From positions 1 to 48,733 of the forward strand of contig PBTE01000032.1 in assembly GCA_002726515.1 (NCBI GenBank): DNA of 48,733 bases, in the 5' to 3' direction. A model generated the notes under the pieces. That model saw only the letters and a list, made by a program, of their open reading frames with translations, did not search any database and had not been told where the DNA came from. A program made the translations under genes and the position numbers. Positions 35,996 to 45,025 of this stretch are shown in pieces. The stretch is from Planctomycetaceae bacterium. GTDB lineage: Bacteria; Planctomycetota; Planctomycetia; Pirellulales; Pirellulaceae. Numbering within the stretch: position 1 is the first letter of the stretch; every line of letters starts with the position of its first letter.

Positions 35996-37195
35996 GTGAT
36001 CTTAGTCTTGATCAAAATTGTCATTCTTCTCGCTGGATTGATGACGGCGGCGGCATATTTTGTCCTGCTGGAGCGTCGAATCGCTGCCTGGGTTCAAGAC
36101 CGTCAAGGGCCGAATCGTGTAGGAATCCCAATGACCAAAATACGGCTTCTGGGTCTGGGACAACCGTTGGCGGACGGTCTTAAGTTTATCTTCAAAGAGG
36201 AATACACACCTGCCCATGTTGATCGCCGATTATTCATTCTGGCTCCGATCACAATTTTAACGGCCGCCCTGGGTGTTTTTGCCGTGATTCCCTTTGGCAG
36301 CATGTTGCCCCCCATTTCGAGCCTGAGTGAGAAGCCGATTCCTTTGATCGTAGCTCCGGGTATCGATGTCGGGATGATCTTTGTCTTCGCTCTTTCGAGC
36401 ATCTCAGTCTACGGTGTGATTCTGGGTGGCTGGGCCAGCAACAGCAAATACAGTTTTTTGGGAGGTTTACGATCCAGTGCGCAAATGATTGCCTACGAAC
36501 TTCCCCTGGGACTGGGGATTCTGGGGGTTGTTCTCGCGACGGGTTCGTTGCGTCTGGAGGAAATCATCGAAGTTCAGGTGACATCGGGCTGGTTTGCTCT
36601 GACTCAACCGCTGGGATTTTTGGTGTTCGTCGTGGCTGGTTTTGCCGAAGCAGCGCGTCTGCCGTTCGACCTGCCCGAAGCGGAACAGGAGTTGATTGGT
36701 GGATATCACACGGAGTATTCAGGGATCAAACTGCTGTTGTTTCTGGTGGCAGAATTCTTGCACATGATCACGGCTTCGTTTTTGATTGTCATCCTGTTCT
36801 TCGGAGGTTGGCATTTGCCCTTCGGTCTTACCGGGCCGGATGAGCCGATTGGCTGGGGGTTCGCCGTCTTTCGTATCCTGGTCTTCTTTTTCAAGATCTC
36901 AGCTGTGATCCTGTTTTTCATGCTGGTTCGTTGGAGTTGGCCGCGTTTCCGTTTCGACCAGTTGATGTCGCTTGCCTGGAAAGTGATGTTACCGCTGGGC
37001 ATTGTTCACTTGGTTTTTGTTGCGACGATGGCTGAACTCCACCACTATTACGGAGCCCAGTGGGTGGCGCGGATGGGTGGATGGGCCACTTGGGCCATCG
37101 CAGGCTGCGCCTGGATATTCGCCCTTGGGGCACTTGGTCTGGCAGCAGCCTGTTCGCCGATTATTTCGGATAATCGACCTCACACCGAGACATGA
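35996..37195 (+). CDS. nuoH: NADH-quinone oxidoreductase subunit H
   Basis: A 399-aa, eight-helix membrane subunit forming the quinone tunnel between arm and membrane. Signatures: ERRIAAWVQDRQGPNRVG, LADGLKFIFKEEYTPAHVDR, ASNSKYSFLGGLRSSAQM, YELPLGL and the acidic loop ARLPFDLPEAEQELIGGYHT, ending EYSGIKLLLFLVAEF. GTG 35996 is six bases after GGGGAG, better spaced than TTG 35993. The C-terminus has a longer tail than usual (about 60 residues). Confidence 0.96.
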   Translation: MILVLIKIVILLAGLMTAAAYFVLLERRIAAWVQDRQGPNRVGIPMTKIRLLGLGQPLADGLKFIFKEEYTPAHVDRRLFILAPITILTAALGVFAVIPFGSMLPPISSLSEKPIPLIVAPGIDVGMIFVFALSSISVYGVILGGWASNSKYSFLGGLRSSAQMIAYELPLGLGILGVVLATGSLRLEEIIEVQVTSGWFALTQPLGFLVFVVAGFAEAARLPFDLPEAEQELIGGYHTEYSGIKLLLFLVAEFLHMITASFLIVILFFGGWHLPFGLTGPDEPIGWGFAVFRILVFFFKISAVILFFMLVRWSWPRFRFDQLMSLAWKVMLPLGIVHLVFVATMAELHHYYGAQWVARMGGWATWAIAGCAWIFALGALGLAAACSPIISDNRPHTET

Positions 37196-37241
37196 CCGTT
37201 TGCTGTGGTCCACTAGCCGGGACTTCACAGGAGTTGAAATT

Positions 37242-37775
37242 GTGAAATCTGACGATCCTAACATTCACTGGGTTGAGGAACCGAAACTGGGTTTGGCAGG
37301 CAGAATGTATGCCCCGCTGTTTTTACAAGGTTTGTCGACCATTTCTCGACATCTGGTCAGCAAGAAAGTCACGGTCAGTTACCCCGAAGAGAGTCCCCAG
37401 ATAGGAAATGAATTGATCTATCGTGGGGTCCATCGTCTTAACCGGGACGAGCAAGGTCGGGTAAAGTGTGTGGCCTGTTTTCTTTGTGCTACAGCATGCC
37501 CTGCACATTGCATTGACATTGTTGGCGTGGAAAGTCCCTGGTCTGATCGTGAAAAGTATCCGGAAAGTTTCACCATTGATGAGTTGCGGTGCATTTTCTG
37601 TGGTATGTGTGAAGCAGCCTGTCCGGTGAATGCAATTGAATTGACAAGCTTATATAACTTGACCGGTCGTAGTCGCCAGGAGATGGTCTTTGACAAGGAA
37701 AAACTTTTAAGTGTCTACGACCAGACCAAGGACAAGGAACCGATGAGCTCGAGCGAATTGGGGGGCACCCTATGA
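37242..37775 (+). CDS. nuoI: NADH-quinone oxidoreductase subunit I
   Basis: A 177-aa, two-cluster ferredoxin-like subunit carrying N6a and N6b. The eight ligands are in CVACFLCATACPAHCI and CIFCGMCEAACPVNAI. The N-terminus contains LGLAGRMYAPLFLQG and the membrane-anchoring helix. GTG 37242 sits 8 bases after AGGAG; the frame is open much further upstream, overlapping nuoH, but that part is not NuoI-like. It overlaps nuoJ by 4 bp (ATGA). Confidence 0.95.
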   Translation: MKSDDPNIHWVEEPKLGLAGRMYAPLFLQGLSTISRHLVSKKVTVSYPEESPQIGNELIYRGVHRLNRDEQGRVKCVACFLCATACPAHCIDIVGVESPWSDREKYPESFTIDELRCIFCGMCEAACPVNAIELTSLYNLTGRSRQEMVFDKEKLLSVYDQTKDKEPMSSSELGGTL

Positions 37776-38797
37776 AAGATGGTGTGATTGGATTTCCGGA
37801 TCCGCTTCTGGAGATTTGGGGTGTGCTGGGCGATGCGAGTCTTCAGCCAGCGTCGGTTTCTTTCCGGGAAGCCCTGCTCTCTCCCATGAGGGTGCCTCTT
37901 GTCTGGGGTATCTTACTATCGGGGTTGGGATGTTGGCTTTTGATACCCCGTCGAAACGGTCGGGGCAGACAATTTGGCAGTCTTGTCTGTTGTTTGGGGT
38001 TCGTGATGTTCGCCTTGCAGTTGCGGGGTTGGACGGGGCTCAGTACCCACCTGCTGTTCTGGTGCCTTGCGGCTATCACGCTTGCGGCTGCTGTTTGCAC
38101 GATTACCTCGCACAATCCGGTCTATTGTGCCATCTGGTTTGCCCTTGCGCTGCTGGGGACCGCCTCACTCTATTTGCTACAGGGATCGCAGTTTTTGGGA
38201 GTGGCTACCGTGGTGGTATACGCAGGGGCGATCGTGGTGACATTTTTGTTTGTGGTGATGTTGGCACAGCCAGATGGTAAAGCCCCTTATGACCGCATTA
38301 GTTGGGGAATCTTTCCGTCAGCGATTGCCGCGCTGGCAGGTGCTTTTCTGTTGGGGGCGTTGGTTTTCAGTTTTTCTAAACTGTCCGCAGAAAATCATAA
38401 AACGATTCACGAGGCTCTTGTTTCAGCGTTGGATTGCCCTTTGAAATCGGTCAAATTGCTTCACGACCCTGAAACCAATCGTCATACTCTGATCATCAAG
38501 GTCGAGTCTGCAGAGGAGCGAGACCGATTGCGGGTGGTTGTTGCGCAAGACGGGTTTCGGGAGGCATTAGCAAGCCAGCAGTTCCCGTTTCTCGAACAAG
38601 GGGATTTTGACGTCGAACTGATTCACGAAGACGTCCGCAACCACAATCATGTGGCCCATTTGGGAGCATACCTGTTTACCCGTCATCTGATTGCGATCGA
38701 AGTGGCGGGGACTTTGCTGATGGTTGCTTTAGTGGGTGCAGTAGCTATTGTCATTCAAGGAAAAACCTCGACCGAACCTGTGGGAGGCTCCTCGTGA
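37772..38797 (+). CDS. nuoJ: NADH-quinone oxidoreductase subunit J with soluble insertion
   Basis: A 341-aa NuoJ, about twice the usual 170-180. The core is clear: GSQFLGVATVVVYAGAIVVTFLFVVML contains the pi-bulge helix with the proton-path region, and VAHLGAYLFTRHLIAIEVAGTLLMVALVGAVAIV the last helix. Two additions: residues 1-90 (a proline-rich start and two extra hydrophobic segments) and residues 203-293, an Asp/Glu/His-rich soluble block between helices 4 and 5 with an alternating pattern (SVKLLHDPETNRHTLIIKVE). ATGA overlaps join it to nuoI and nuoK. Confidence 0.93.
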   Translation: MKDGVIGFPDPLLEIWGVLGDASLQPASVSFREALLSPMRVPLVWGILLSGLGCWLLIPRRNGRGRQFGSLVCCLGFVMFALQLRGWTGLSTHLLFWCLAAITLAAAVCTITSHNPVYCAIWFALALLGTASLYLLQGSQFLGVATVVVYAGAIVVTFLFVVMLAQPDGKAPYDRISWGIFPSAIAALAGAFLLGALVFSFSKLSAENHKTIHEALVSALDCPLKSVKLLHDPETNRHTLIIKVESAEERDRLRVVVAQDGFREALASQQFPFLEQGDFDVELIHEDVRNHNHVAHLGAYLFTRHLIAIEVAGTLLMVALVGAVAIVIQGKTSTEPVGGSS

Positions 38798-39240
38798 GTG
38801 ATGAGCTGATTCTGCTCCAGAACTACTTGCTCGTCGGCGCAATTTTGTTTGTGTTGGGAGCGGTTGGCGTGCTCACCCGTCGCAACGTGATTGTGATCTT
38901 TCTCTGTGTCGAGATGATGCTGCAGGGGATCTCGCTCAGTTTGGTCGCTTGGAGTCGCTATCACAACGATTGGGGTGGACAAATGTTGGTCCTGTTCATC
39001 ATCGCGGTGGCTGCCTGCGAAGCGGGAATTGCCCTGGCGCTGATATTAATGTTATTTCAACGTAGTGGCGTGTTGGACATTGCATTCTGGCAAAACCTGC
39101 GTGAAGAGGGACGGCAGCCCTACGTCGATCGGGATGTCCCGGAAGATTTGGAAGAAGAACGCGTTTGGCCCAGGCTGACGCCGGCCGGAGTCGAGCCAGA
39201 GCTTGATTTGGATACAGAAATGCACCGCGGTAAAGTCTAA
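38794..39240 (+). CDS. nuoK: NADH-quinone oxidoreductase subunit K with C-terminal tail
   Basis: A 148-aa NuoK; most are 100-102. The three-helix core has the two proton-path glutamates, E40 in FLCVEMMLQG and E76 in ACEAGIALALIL. Residues 102-148 are an extra hydrophilic, acidic tail (REEGRQPYVDRDVPEDLEEE) predicted to lie outside the membrane. GTG start overlaps the nuoJ stop by 4 bp; 17 bp separate it from nuoL. Confidence 0.94.
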   Translation: MSDELILLQNYLLVGAILFVLGAVGVLTRRNVIVIFLCVEMMLQGISLSLVAWSRYHNDWGGQMLVLFIIAVAACEAGIALALILMLFQRSGVLDIAFWQNLREEGRQPYVDRDVPEDLEEERVWPRLTPAGVEPELDLDTEMHRGKV

Positions 39241-39257
39241 CGGAACTGGCAGCAGAC

Positions 39258-41534
39258 ATGGGCAACAATCAAACCATTCAAGCACTGATCGTGCTCATTT
39301 CGGCCCTGCCACTGGCGGCGGCCGTGCTGACAGCAGTTCTTGGTCCCCGGTGGTTGCGTCGCTGGAGCCATGTGCCCGCCCTGGTCGCAATTTTCGTGTC
39401 ATTTTTGTGTAGCCTGGGGCTGATACAACAGATTCGATCTGACGACGCAGGGACAGTTTCGGTCGGTTTTGAAGAAATTTGTACGTTGTGGACCTGGGCG
39501 AGTGTCGAAGACGCCTACACGCAGGAATCCGATTCTTCAACAACGTCGGGAGAAACCACCACACAAGAGACACACGATTTCACGATTGATGTCACGCTGC
39601 GTGCAGATGCTCTGACCAGCGCCATGCTTGCCATGGTGACGTTTGTCTCTTTCCTGGTGGTGTTCTTTGCAGCGGGATACATGCGGGATGACCCGGGCTA
39701 CTGGCGGTTCTTCAGTTACGTTGCGCTGTTTGTGTTTTCCATGACCATGCTCGTGTCGGTCAGCAATCTTTTGTTGTTATACGTGTTTTGGGAAGCGGTT
39801 GGTGTATGTAGCTATCTACTGATCGGCTTCTGGTATCAGAAGTCGAGTGCAGCCGCTGCAGGAAAAAAGGCTTTTTTGGTCAATCGCGTCGGCGATTTTG
39901 GTTTTGCACTGGCCCTGCTGCTGATTTGGTCCACCTATGGCACGTTGAATTTTCATGACACACCTGCTGGCCCCGATTCAGACGCATCGGGATACGCTGC
40001 TTCCCCGACACTTGACACCGATCATGAGTTGCGGGGCATTTTGGGGCAGACACGTTTGCAAGACGATGATTTTGCAGGGGGGGCCGTGGGAACGGCAATT
40101 TGTTTACTGTTGCTCATTGGGGCCTGTGGCAAGAGCGCTCAGTTCCCGCTCCATGTCTGGCTTCCCGATGCCATGGAAGGGCCCACGCCTGTTAGCGCGT
40201 TGATTCATGCTGCCACCATGGTAACAGCTGGAGTCTACATGGTGGTCCGGTTTTCACCCCTGTTTCTCGCCGCACCCGCGGCACTGGTCGTCGTTGCCGC
40301 AATTGGCGGGTTCACTGCTCTGCTGGCGGGGTTGATTGCCCTCACGCAGAACGATCTCAAGCGTGTGTTGGCGTATTCCACGATCAGCCAGCTTGGTTTC
40401 ATGTTTTTAGCAGTCGGCACAGGTTCCCTGGCGGGTATTACGGCAGGCATGTTTCATTTGTTGACACATGCATTTTTCAAGGCCTTGTTATTCCTGGGTG
40501 CGGGCAGCGTGATGCATGCTATGGGGAACGTCATTGACATGCGCCAATTTGGTGGACTGCGTCGTCTGATGCCCATCACCCATTGGACGTTCCTCATTGG
40601 TTGCCTGGCCTTGTCCGGAATTTTCCCACTGGCCGGTTTCTGGAGTAAGGACGCTGTTCTGGGCGCGGTTCATGATAAGATTCACGAGTTGGAGCACCAG
40701 CAACAAGAATCGGAGTTTTCGGCAGGCCAGCCGTCAACGGCAGCAGTGATGTTGGTTTCAGAGGCGTCTCGGCCGGATGCCACCCATCAGGAACCGAGTC
40801 CCGCCTCGTTCTTGAAGATCTACAAACTGCTCTATTGGGTCGCCGTTGCGGCAGCTTTTCTGACGGCATTTTACACAGGACGCGCCTACTTCATGACGTT
40901 TTGGGGCCCCTTGCGTATCCCCCAGGAAGCAGGTAACCACGCCCATGAGTCGCCATTCGTGATGACGATTCCATTGAGCGTGCTGGCGCTGTGTGCGGCG
41001 GTGGTCGGTGTGGCTTTCGTGGGGTTGGATTTTGAGCGACCACTTGCGGAGCAACTGCAGACGAATTATTTCGCTGAATATATAGCGGGAACCCCCTCGC
41101 TGGCCTGTGACATGGTGCAAGCTACGACTGCCCCCGGAGGGTTTCACTTTTCGGTGGCTGCGCTCAGTACCTTTGTGGCCCTGGCCGGTATCGGCTTGAG
41201 CGGGTTTTTCTACTTGCGGTGCCGCAAAGACGTGGAATGGTGGACTGCGTTGGCTTCGTCTTGGGGCGTCTACCAGCTATCGTTTCGCAAGTTTTTCATC
41301 GACGAAGTCTATACGCTGCTGATTGTGTTGCCACTCCAGTTTGTGGCCAGCGTCTGTTACTGGTTTGACAATTGTTTGATTGACGGCCTGGTAAATTTTT
41401 GTGGCCGAATACCAGTCTGGTGTGGTGGGGTGTTGCGTTCGTTGCAAATGGGGTTCGTACCGTTTTATGCCATGTTCATGGTTTTGGGGATGCTGGTGCT
41501 CATCGCAGCCCGCATGCTCTGGGCCGGCGGTTAG
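39258..41534 (+). CDS. nuoL: NADH-quinone oxidoreductase subunit L
   Basis: A 758-aa antiporter-like proton-pumping subunit; typical NuoL is 610-650. Core motifs: LLLLYVFWEAVGVCSYLLIGFW with the conserved glutamate, LHVWLPDAMEGPTPVSALIHA, ATMVTAGVYMVVRF, and LTHAFFKALLFLGAGS with the pumping lysine. The C-terminus has the long amphipathic helix region. Extra residues lie near position 75-105 (a Thr/Ser-rich loop) and near 470-515 (a Gln/Glu-rich loop before LYWVAVAAAFLTAFYTGR). Confidence 0.95.
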   Translation: MGNNQTIQALIVLISALPLAAAVLTAVLGPRWLRRWSHVPALVAIFVSFLCSLGLIQQIRSDDAGTVSVGFEEICTLWTWASVEDAYTQESDSSTTSGETTTQETHDFTIDVTLRADALTSAMLAMVTFVSFLVVFFAAGYMRDDPGYWRFFSYVALFVFSMTMLVSVSNLLLLYVFWEAVGVCSYLLIGFWYQKSSAAAAGKKAFLVNRVGDFGFALALLLIWSTYGTLNFHDTPAGPDSDASGYAASPTLDTDHELRGILGQTRLQDDDFAGGAVGTAICLLLLIGACGKSAQFPLHVWLPDAMEGPTPVSALIHAATMVTAGVYMVVRFSPLFLAAPAALVVVAAIGGFTALLAGLIALTQNDLKRVLAYSTISQLGFMFLAVGTGSLAGITAGMFHLLTHAFFKALLFLGAGSVMHAMGNVIDMRQFGGLRRLMPITHWTFLIGCLALSGIFPLAGFWSKDAVLGAVHDKIHELEHQQQESEFSAGQPSTAAVMLVSEASRPDATHQEPSPASFLKIYKLLYWVAVAAAFLTAFYTGRAYFMTFWGPLRIPQEAGNHAHESPFVMTIPLSVLALCAAVVGVAFVGLDFERPLAEQLQTNYFAEYIAGTPSLACDMVQATTAPGGFHFSVAALSTFVALAGIGLSGFFYLRCRKDVEWWTALASSWGVYQLSFRKFFIDEVYTLLIVLPLQFVASVCYWFDNCLIDGLVNFCGRIPVWCGGVLRSLQMGFVPFYAMFMVLGMLVLIAARMLWAGG

Positions 41535-41598
41535 GCGACCGTTTGGCAGGCTGGACTTCAGCCAGGAAGAAACACTAGTAGATAGTGACACTTAAAAC

Positions 41599-43263
41599 AT
41601 GGAAATGCCTACGCTGTTAGTGGCGACCCTTTTCCTTCCTTTGGGGGGAGCAATTTTCCTTGCGCTCGCGCCGGGGTTAAGCCAGCGAATGTCCCGTATG
41701 GTTGCCCTTCTGGTCGCCACGGTGACTCTTGTGATGGCCGTTTTTCTCATGCAAGGTTTTCCCGGGAACCTCGAGGCGGGTGAAGTCTTTGCCGAAGCGG
41801 GTGGGTCGTGGTTGCGGATTGCCTCAGGTTCGGACATCCAGTTTCGAGTAGGTCTGGACGGATTGAGCCTGTGGCTGTTTGGTTTGTCGAGTTTGTTGAT
41901 GCTGACGGCAGTGCTCGTGAGTTGGGAAGCCATCGTCGAACGAGCAGCGTTATTCTATAGCATGCTGCTACTGCTCGAATGTGGCTGCCTGGGCGTATTT
42001 GCGGCACAGGATATCATTCTGTTTTATATCTTCTTCGAGTTTACGCTGATTCCGTTGTTCTTTCTAATCGGCATATGGGGCAGTGAGGATCGCCGGTATG
42101 CGGCCATCAAATTCTTCTTGTTTACCTTCACGGGGAGTGTTTTAACCTTTCTGGGATTACTGGCTCTCGTGGGATGGGTCTACCACGAATCTGGGCGACT
42201 GACGTTTTCGATTGCGGAACTCACCACATGCTTGCAGGAGGGACCGTTACCTTTTTCCTGGCAGGTGGCTGTCTTCTTGGCGCTGTTTGCGGGCTTTGCC
42301 ATCAAAGTACCTCTTTTTCCGTTGCATACTTGGCTGCCCTTGGCGCACGTCCAGGCTCCCACTGCAGGGAGCGTCATTCTGGCGGGTGTCCTGCTGAAGA
42401 TTGGAACTTACGGGTTCATTCGATTTAGCTTGCCCATGCTACCGGCAGCGAGTGCCGCATTTATGCCCTGGATTTTGGGCTTGGCGCTGGTTGGCATCAT
42501 CTATGGTGCCCTGGTTGCACTGGTTCAAAGGGACATCAAACGCTTGATTGCTTATTCCAGTGTGAGTCACCTGGGCTTCTGCATGCTGGGTATGTTTTCT
42601 CTCAACCGGTTGGGTCTCTCAGGATCAGTATTGCAGATGATCAACCACGGGATCTCGACCGGTGCGTTGTTTGCGTTGGTCGGTATGCTGTACGAACGTT
42701 ACCACACACGAGAAATAAGCCAGCTGGGAGGATTGACGCGGCGTCTGCCCATCCTGACGTTCTTTATGCTGATCTTCACCATGTCGAGCATTGGTTTGCC
42801 CGGTTTGAATGGGTTTACCGGAGAAATACTTGTGCTGTTGGGCGTGTTTCAGAGGGCCTGGATGGGGGCTCCGGCAGGGTACTTCAAGGTGTTGATTCTG
42901 ATTGCCGTCCTTTCGGTTTTCGGCGTTGTTCTAGGCGCGTGGTACATGCTCTGGCTGGTGCAGCGTGTCTTCTTTGGACCCTTGAAAGAGCCTCCACGCA
43001 CCACTGATGAGCAGACCATTACGGATCTTAACTTTCGAGAGATACTCGCACTGGCACCTCTTTCGCTGATGGTGCTTTGGATTGGGTTGCAACCAAGTTT
43101 CTTTTTAAGGCACATCGATCCTTTTTTGGCTCCCGTTGTGTCGATCGTTCAGCAGAATATTGACAATGACGATACGGAACCGGATCGGATCGCCGATCAT
43201 ACGTCGCAGGTAGAAGTCGATAACCTCCGGAACAGAAACGCGTTTTCGCAAGGTGATAGTTAG
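41599..43263 (+). CDS. nuoM: NADH-quinone oxidoreductase subunit M
   Basis: A 554-aa antiporter-like subunit, second proton channel. It has FYIFFEFTLIPLFFLIGIWG (conserved Glu), FPLHTWLPLAHVQAPTAGSV, LKIGTYGFIRFSLP and KRLIAYSSVSHLGFCMLG, then the proton-path MINHGISTGALFALVGMLYER. The final 40 residues are a hydrophilic tail. Ribosome site upstream of ATG 41599 is weak. 64 bp from nuoL and 48 bp before nuoN, with no terminator seen between them. Confidence 0.95.
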   Translation: MEMPTLLVATLFLPLGGAIFLALAPGLSQRMSRMVALLVATVTLVMAVFLMQGFPGNLEAGEVFAEAGGSWLRIASGSDIQFRVGLDGLSLWLFGLSSLLMLTAVLVSWEAIVERAALFYSMLLLLECGCLGVFAAQDIILFYIFFEFTLIPLFFLIGIWGSEDRRYAAIKFFLFTFTGSVLTFLGLLALVGWVYHESGRLTFSIAELTTCLQEGPLPFSWQVAVFLALFAGFAIKVPLFPLHTWLPLAHVQAPTAGSVILAGVLLKIGTYGFIRFSLPMLPAASAAFMPWILGLALVGIIYGALVALVQRDIKRLIAYSSVSHLGFCMLGMFSLNRLGLSGSVLQMINHGISTGALFALVGMLYERYHTREISQLGGLTRRLPILTFFMLIFTMSSIGLPGLNGFTGEILVLLGVFQRAWMGAPAGYFKVLILIAVLSVFGVVLGAWYMLWLVQRVFFGPLKEPPRTTDEQTITDLNFREILALAPLSLMVLWIGLQPSFFLRHIDPFLAPVVSIVQQNIDNDDTEPDRIADHTSQVEVDNLRNRNAFSQGDS

Positions 43264-43311
43264 GTATTACTTGATTTCGTTAGACAACAAACGGAGTGGA
43301 TAAACACCGAC

Positions 43312-44889
43312 GTGGGAATTAGCTTTGATACTTTTTTGTTCTTGTTTCCCGAGGCGATCCTGGTGGTGACCGCCGCCGCGATTTACGTGTTGGGAGCAGC
43401 TGGTTTGTCCCGTGCTCGCTGGATGCCAGTGGCCTTTTCCGCTTTGCTGCTTGCTGCCTGGTGTGCAATACGGCAGCCGACGGATCTGGCCGTAGGTGAG
43501 GCAGTTCTCGTGGACGGGTTGGGGCAGGGAATTCGTTGGGTGGCAATACTGGTGGGGGCCCTGTTTGTGATCATGTCGGGCCGCGAAGAAGGACACCAAT
43601 TGACAGGTGAGATATTTGGTTCGCTACTACTAATCGTCGTTGGAACGATGTTGGTCGGACTTGCCGGCGACCTTGTGCTGCTGTTCCTTGCACTGGAGCT
43701 GATTTCGATCCCGACTTACGTGTTGTTGTTCCTGGGATCGCCCGGGCGCGCATCCGTGGAGGCCACGACAAAGTATTTCTTTCTAAGCATTTTTTCCTCG
43801 TGCATGCTGCTCTACGGATTCAGTTTGCTTTACGGCTTGGCAGGTAGCACCTCGCTTGCTCAGATCTACGGAACTCTCGCTGCAGGGCAGCTGGCCGTTG
43901 GTGAAGTTGGCCAGAGTTTGCTAACGCCGCTGGCGTTTGTCATGATCCTGGCGGGAATAGGCTTCAAGATCGCCGCTGTGCCATTTCATTTTTACGCGCC
44001 AGACGTCTACCAGGGCACGACCAGCCTCAATGCGGGAATTCTTGCCGTATTTCCGAAAATTGCCGGGATGGTTGCCTTGATGCGTTTGATATTGGTAATG
44101 TCTCCCGTGCTCGGTTTCTGGAGTTGGCAAACGGTGATGTTGCTGTCACTTCTTACGATGACATTGGGTAATGTGGCAGCGTTGTGGCAGACTAACATAC
44201 GGCGGCTGCTGGCGTATTCATCAATTGCCCACACCGGGTACATGTTGATGGGGCTGGTGGTGGCTTTGTTTAGTTCCCGGGACGTTAGCGCTGATGAAGG
44301 GTTTTCAGCGATGCTCTTATACCTTGTCGTCTATGCTATTGCGTCCATCGGTACTTTTGCGGCTCTTGGCTGGCTCGCGGACAGCCAAGGAGTTGTGGAC
44401 CGAGTCAGTTCGTTGGCCGGCATTGGTTTTCGTCGGCCAGCGGCGGCCGCATGTGTGGCGATCTTCATGTTTTCTCTGGCCGGAATCCCACCCCTGGCTG
44501 GGTTCTGGGGCAAGTTTTTCTTGTTCTGGAACACGATCTCGTTAGGCCTCTCCGCCTCGTTTTCGAGCATGTCCTTCTGCTTCATCATTCTGGCAGTTGT
44601 AGGTGTGCTGAACGCTGCAATTGGCATGGGTTACTACTTGCGTATTATCGCCATCATGTACTTTCCGGCCGAAGAAGCGGAACAAAAGCAGATCCACTCG
44701 TCCCCCTACTGGGGCTCTGCACTTGCGATGTTGATTTGTGCAGCTCTGGTCCTGGCAGTCGGCATTGGCCCCGGCCGCCTGATGCGGGAAACTCGTGACA
44801 TGGCTCGTTCGGCTTGGATTGAACGGGCTGCCGAAGAAAACTCTGACGCTGGAGTGCTGATCTCACGGAGTTTCACGTCCACCAAGTGA
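43312..44889 (+). CDS. nuoN: NADH-quinone oxidoreductase subunit N
   Basis: A 525-aa antiporter-like subunit, third proton channel, last nuo gene. Motifs: LVLLFLALELISIPTYVLLFLG, KYFFLSIFSSCMLLYGFSLLYG, AAVPFHFYAPDVYQGTT and RRLLAYSSIAHTGYMLMG. The start is a GTG at 43312 (MGISFDTFLFLFPEA). A small hairpin follows the stop (44945-44965), probably the 3' end of the operon. Confidence 0.95.
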   Translation: MGISFDTFLFLFPEAILVVTAAAIYVLGAAGLSRARWMPVAFSALLLAAWCAIRQPTDLAVGEAVLVDGLGQGIRWVAILVGALFVIMSGREEGHQLTGEIFGSLLLIVVGTMLVGLAGDLVLLFLALELISIPTYVLLFLGSPGRASVEATTKYFFLSIFSSCMLLYGFSLLYGLAGSTSLAQIYGTLAAGQLAVGEVGQSLLTPLAFVMILAGIGFKIAAVPFHFYAPDVYQGTTSLNAGILAVFPKIAGMVALMRLILVMSPVLGFWSWQTVMLLSLLTMTLGNVAALWQTNIRRLLAYSSIAHTGYMLMGLVVALFSSRDVSADEGFSAMLLYLVVYAIASIGTFAALGWLADSQGVVDRVSSLAGIGFRRPAAAACVAIFMFSLAGIPPLAGFWGKFFLFWNTISLGLSASFSSMSFCFIILAVVGVLNAAIGMGYYLRIIAIMYFPAEEAEQKQIHSSPYWGSALAMLICAALVLAVGIGPGRLMRETRDMARSAWIERAAEENSDAGVLISRSFTSTK

Positions 44890-44944
44890 ATAACCAATGG
44901 TGGGATAGCGAGGTAATGGAACTGTGAGCAAACAGGTGGAGCAT

Positions 44945-44965
44945 CCGCATCGCAAAGCGTTGCGG
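44945..44965 (+). terminator. Probable 3' end hairpin of the nuo operon
   Basis: CCGCA (44945-44949) and CGC (44951-44953) pair with GCG (44957-44959) and TGCGG (44961-44965) around an AAA loop with one T/T mismatch. It is followed by GAAAAATCTTTT, a poor T-run. Confidence 0.4.
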
Positions 44966-45025
44966 TGAAAAATCTTTTAGGCCGGATTACAAACCATGGA
45001 CTACTAACCAGCTGGATCAGGAACG

